DNA of 21,256 nucleotides, from positions 1 through 21,256 of the forward strand of contig CAYVDI010000016.1 of assembly GCA_964450795.1 (NCBI GenBank), written 5' to 3'. Of this stretch, positions 20,016-21,256 are shown piece after piece (the stretch's first letter is position 1; the number at the start of each line of letters is the position of its first letter). Position numbers and translations under genes: made by a program. Origin of the DNA: JAGOTT01 sp964450795 (GTDB taxonomy: Bacteria; Patescibacteriota; Minisyncoccia; Moranbacterales; UBA1568). Below the pieces are notes generated by a model. It made no database searches. It was given only the letters and a program-made list of their open reading frames with translations, and was not told the origin of the DNA.

Positions 20016-21085
20016 AAACTCGCCGAAGCGATGACTGTCAAGGTCTCGGCATAGTCGCTCGCGGAGGGTGCGGTGGAGAGCGGTTTTGCCTTCAGAATGA
20101 ACGACCCGGCACCGCCAACGACCGGTCCGGCGCTGTCGAAGATGCTTCGGATGGTCTGATCCGTGATTCCGACGATATCCCCGCCCTGGTTGTAGAGCGA
20201 AGCGATGGAGAACGGTCCGCCGGATGTCTGTGTCGCGGAAATCCCCTGTGCGCCGAATCCTTCGGAAAGCGCGGTGAGGTTGCCGGACACGGCGTCGATC
20301 TTGTGATTCGAGATAGAACTATACAGTCCGGAGTTGGTTCCGGAAACGTACACGTGACCGCCGTTCTCGGCATTCGTATCCAGGGCAACATTCACCTGAT
20401 GTGGGCTTGTATTCACGCTGTTCGGCGTCATGCTCCCGAAATCGATAGAAAACGGGGGGGTCGGCTGAGTATCCGTGGTGATGCTAAATGTCAGTTGCGG
20501 ACCGACTGTCGCGACGGACGCCTCCGGCCCGTAACCGGTCTCGGTGAATCTCCCCTGCATCGCCTTCACCTTCACCTTGTAGGTCGTGCTCGACGCGAGA
20601 CCGATGATATCGAATCCCGACGCTCCGCCCCATGCTGTATATGTCTGTCGATCCTCGCTCCCGAGCACGGTACCGACCGTGTTGTCGCTCTGGACATATT
20701 TCGTCGTCACCCAGTTGTCGTCGGAAATCGCGATGGCGAAAGTGGTATCCGTCGGATTGCTTCCGGTCGAGAGCACGAGATGGAGCTTATTGTAGTAGTT
20801 GCTCGGGTTCGTGAACGTCGGCGCTTGCGGAACGTTCGCCTGTTCCGTGAACACAAGCCCCGGACCGAGGTTGTAGTTCGTTCCGGAAAGCTGATCCTCG
20901 CTCTGCTCGCCGGAAATCGCGTTCATTCCGTAATCCGTCGAGGTCATGTTTTCCTCTCCGCCACCACCGAAACCATAACTCTCCAGCTGATAATTCGTAC
21001 TCGCCGGAAAAACGAAGAGAAAAAAGCTCACCTGAACGGAGAGGGCTTTCTGAAAAAGGATCCGGATGTGTTTTTCGGGTGACAT
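20012..21085 (-). CDS. Secreted surface protein with FnIII-like and WxL-like regions
   Basis: From the ATG at 21085 the product has 357 residues. The N-terminus (MSPEKHIRILFQKALSVQVS, then FFLFVFPA) is a signal peptide. A segment rich in Gly, Glu and Tyr follows (NYQLESYGFGGGGEENMTS, then DYGMNAISGEQSEDQLSGTN). It resembles a conserved start seen in other CPR secreted proteins. A middle region (about 95-200) fits a fibronectin type III fold: LVLSTGSNPTDTTFAIAISD and GLASSTTYKVKVKAMQG. The last 155 residues (LTFSITTDT, then VNVALDTNAENGGHVYVSG, ending SDYAETLTVIASASF) align with the C-terminal half of the next protein downstream. There is no anchor. A GTG at 21139 would extend the frame into the upstream gene and is less likely. 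It starts 13 bases past the pilin-like gene's stop. Confidence 0.83.
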   Translation of the reverse strand: MSPEKHIRILFQKALSVQVSFFLFVFPASTNYQLESYGFGGGGEENMTSTDYGMNAISGEQSEDQLSGTNYNLGPGLVFTEQANVPQAPTFTNPSNYYNKLHLVLSTGSNPTDTTFAIAISDDNWVTTKYVQSDNTVGTVLGSEDRQTYTAWGGASGFDIIGLASSTTYKVKVKAMQGRFTETGYGPEASVATVGPQLTFSITTDTQPTPPFSIDFGSMTPNSVNTSPHQVNVALDTNAENGGHVYVSGTNSGLYSSISNHKIDAVSGNLTALSEGFGAQGISATQTSGGPFSIASLYNQGGDIVGITDQTIRSIFDSAGPVVGGAGSFILKAKPLSTAPSASDYAETLTVIASASF

Positions 21086-21098
21086 ACGAACGCGATGC

Positions 21099-21256
21099 TT
21101 ACCTGGAAACGGACGGGTCCGAAAGGGCCTCGGCCTCACAGGCGGTCACCGTTATGAGGTTGTTGCCGTCGATCTGGATCGCGTAGTGCGTCCGTTCCTG
21201 CGTTCCACCGCCGGCGGGATCGACCGGGATCGTCTTCAGGTACTTCGCAAGCGACT
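21099..21256 (-). CDS. Pilin-like (type IV pilin/pseudopilin family) protein, C-terminal part
   Basis: The last 52 codons of a gene enter from the right edge and end in TAA at 21099. They read LAKYLKTIPVDPAGGGTQER, then THYAIQIDGNNLITVTACEA. A YLxxIPxDP segment followed by Gly-rich sequence, a Tyr-Ala strand and an ITVTAC strand is the usual end of type IV pilin or GspG-like pseudopilin proteins, including those of CPR bacteria. The diagnostic N-terminal prepilin helix is outside the window. The stop is 13 bases before the start of the secreted protein gene downstream, so the two may share an operon. Confidence 0.7.
   Translation of the reverse strand, partial: SLAKYLKTIPVDPAGGGTQERTHYAIQIDGNNLITVTACEAEALSDPSVSR

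Noticed and set aside
1..21256. CRISPR array, transposase, rRNA or replication origin
   Set aside because: I looked for regularly spaced repeats, IS-type open frames, ribosomal RNA signatures and DnaA-box clusters and saw none.

Overview
The window looks like a piece of a Patescibacteria (Candidate Phyla Radiation) chromosome, most likely from the Parcubacteria side. This rests on recognised protein families, not on a search. The clues are a signal-peptide protein starting MKSFLDFVKYNNAFPIILS, two membrane proteins with an LPQGETPTLATVT core, a large adhesin with an NFQGKVVNTDGTNVTNG-type N-terminal module, and a tRNA gene without an encoded CCA. UGA acts as a normal stop (dnaG, tatC and others), which argues against the recoded Gracilibacteria/Absconditabacteria. 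Every convincing gene lies on the minus strand, so the account below runs from high to low coordinates.

21256-15082, cell-surface locus: the C-terminus of a pilin-like protein, two secreted beta-rich proteins with a shared C-terminal motif, two tandem membrane-anchored proteins whose extracytoplasmic domains are identical at DNA level over about 880 bp, a third related anchored protein, and a single-pass membrane protein. The layout resembles the WxL protein/DUF916 partnership of Firmicutes, but this is an inference.

14904-10409, adhesin and Tat export: a near-consensus promoter and a leader hairpin precede a large adhesin. Then come tatC, a CPR-specific exported protein whose start overlaps the tatC stop, a terminator fused to a new promoter, tatA, and a small protein with a textbook RRTFLK twin-arginine motif. 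The sequence thus holds a minimal TatAC translocase and a candidate substrate.

10401-7553, phage-like island: a 71-bp palindromic MITE-like repeat borders four tightly packed genes. Three resemble phage tail or fibre structural proteins, two of them are paralogs, and one of those carries an extra 67-residue beta domain.

7551-4787, envelope proteins: two paralogous LPQGE-core membrane proteins (one with a LytR C-terminal domain) and a double-anchored FnIII/Ig-like protein.

4747-1, housekeeping: a small membrane protein, DNA primase, the major sigma factor with a long lysine-rich N-terminal tail, tRNA-Asn(GUU), a VOC-fold protein, and the start of a DUF2238/YjdF-type membrane protein cut by the window edge. 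The dnaG-rpoD order recalls the macromolecular synthesis operon, with a terminator between the two genes.

No gap between genes exceeds 300 bases; the longest, about 245 bp (14837-15081), holds a promoter, a leader hairpin and terminators. I saw no CRISPR array, rRNA, transposase or replication origin.
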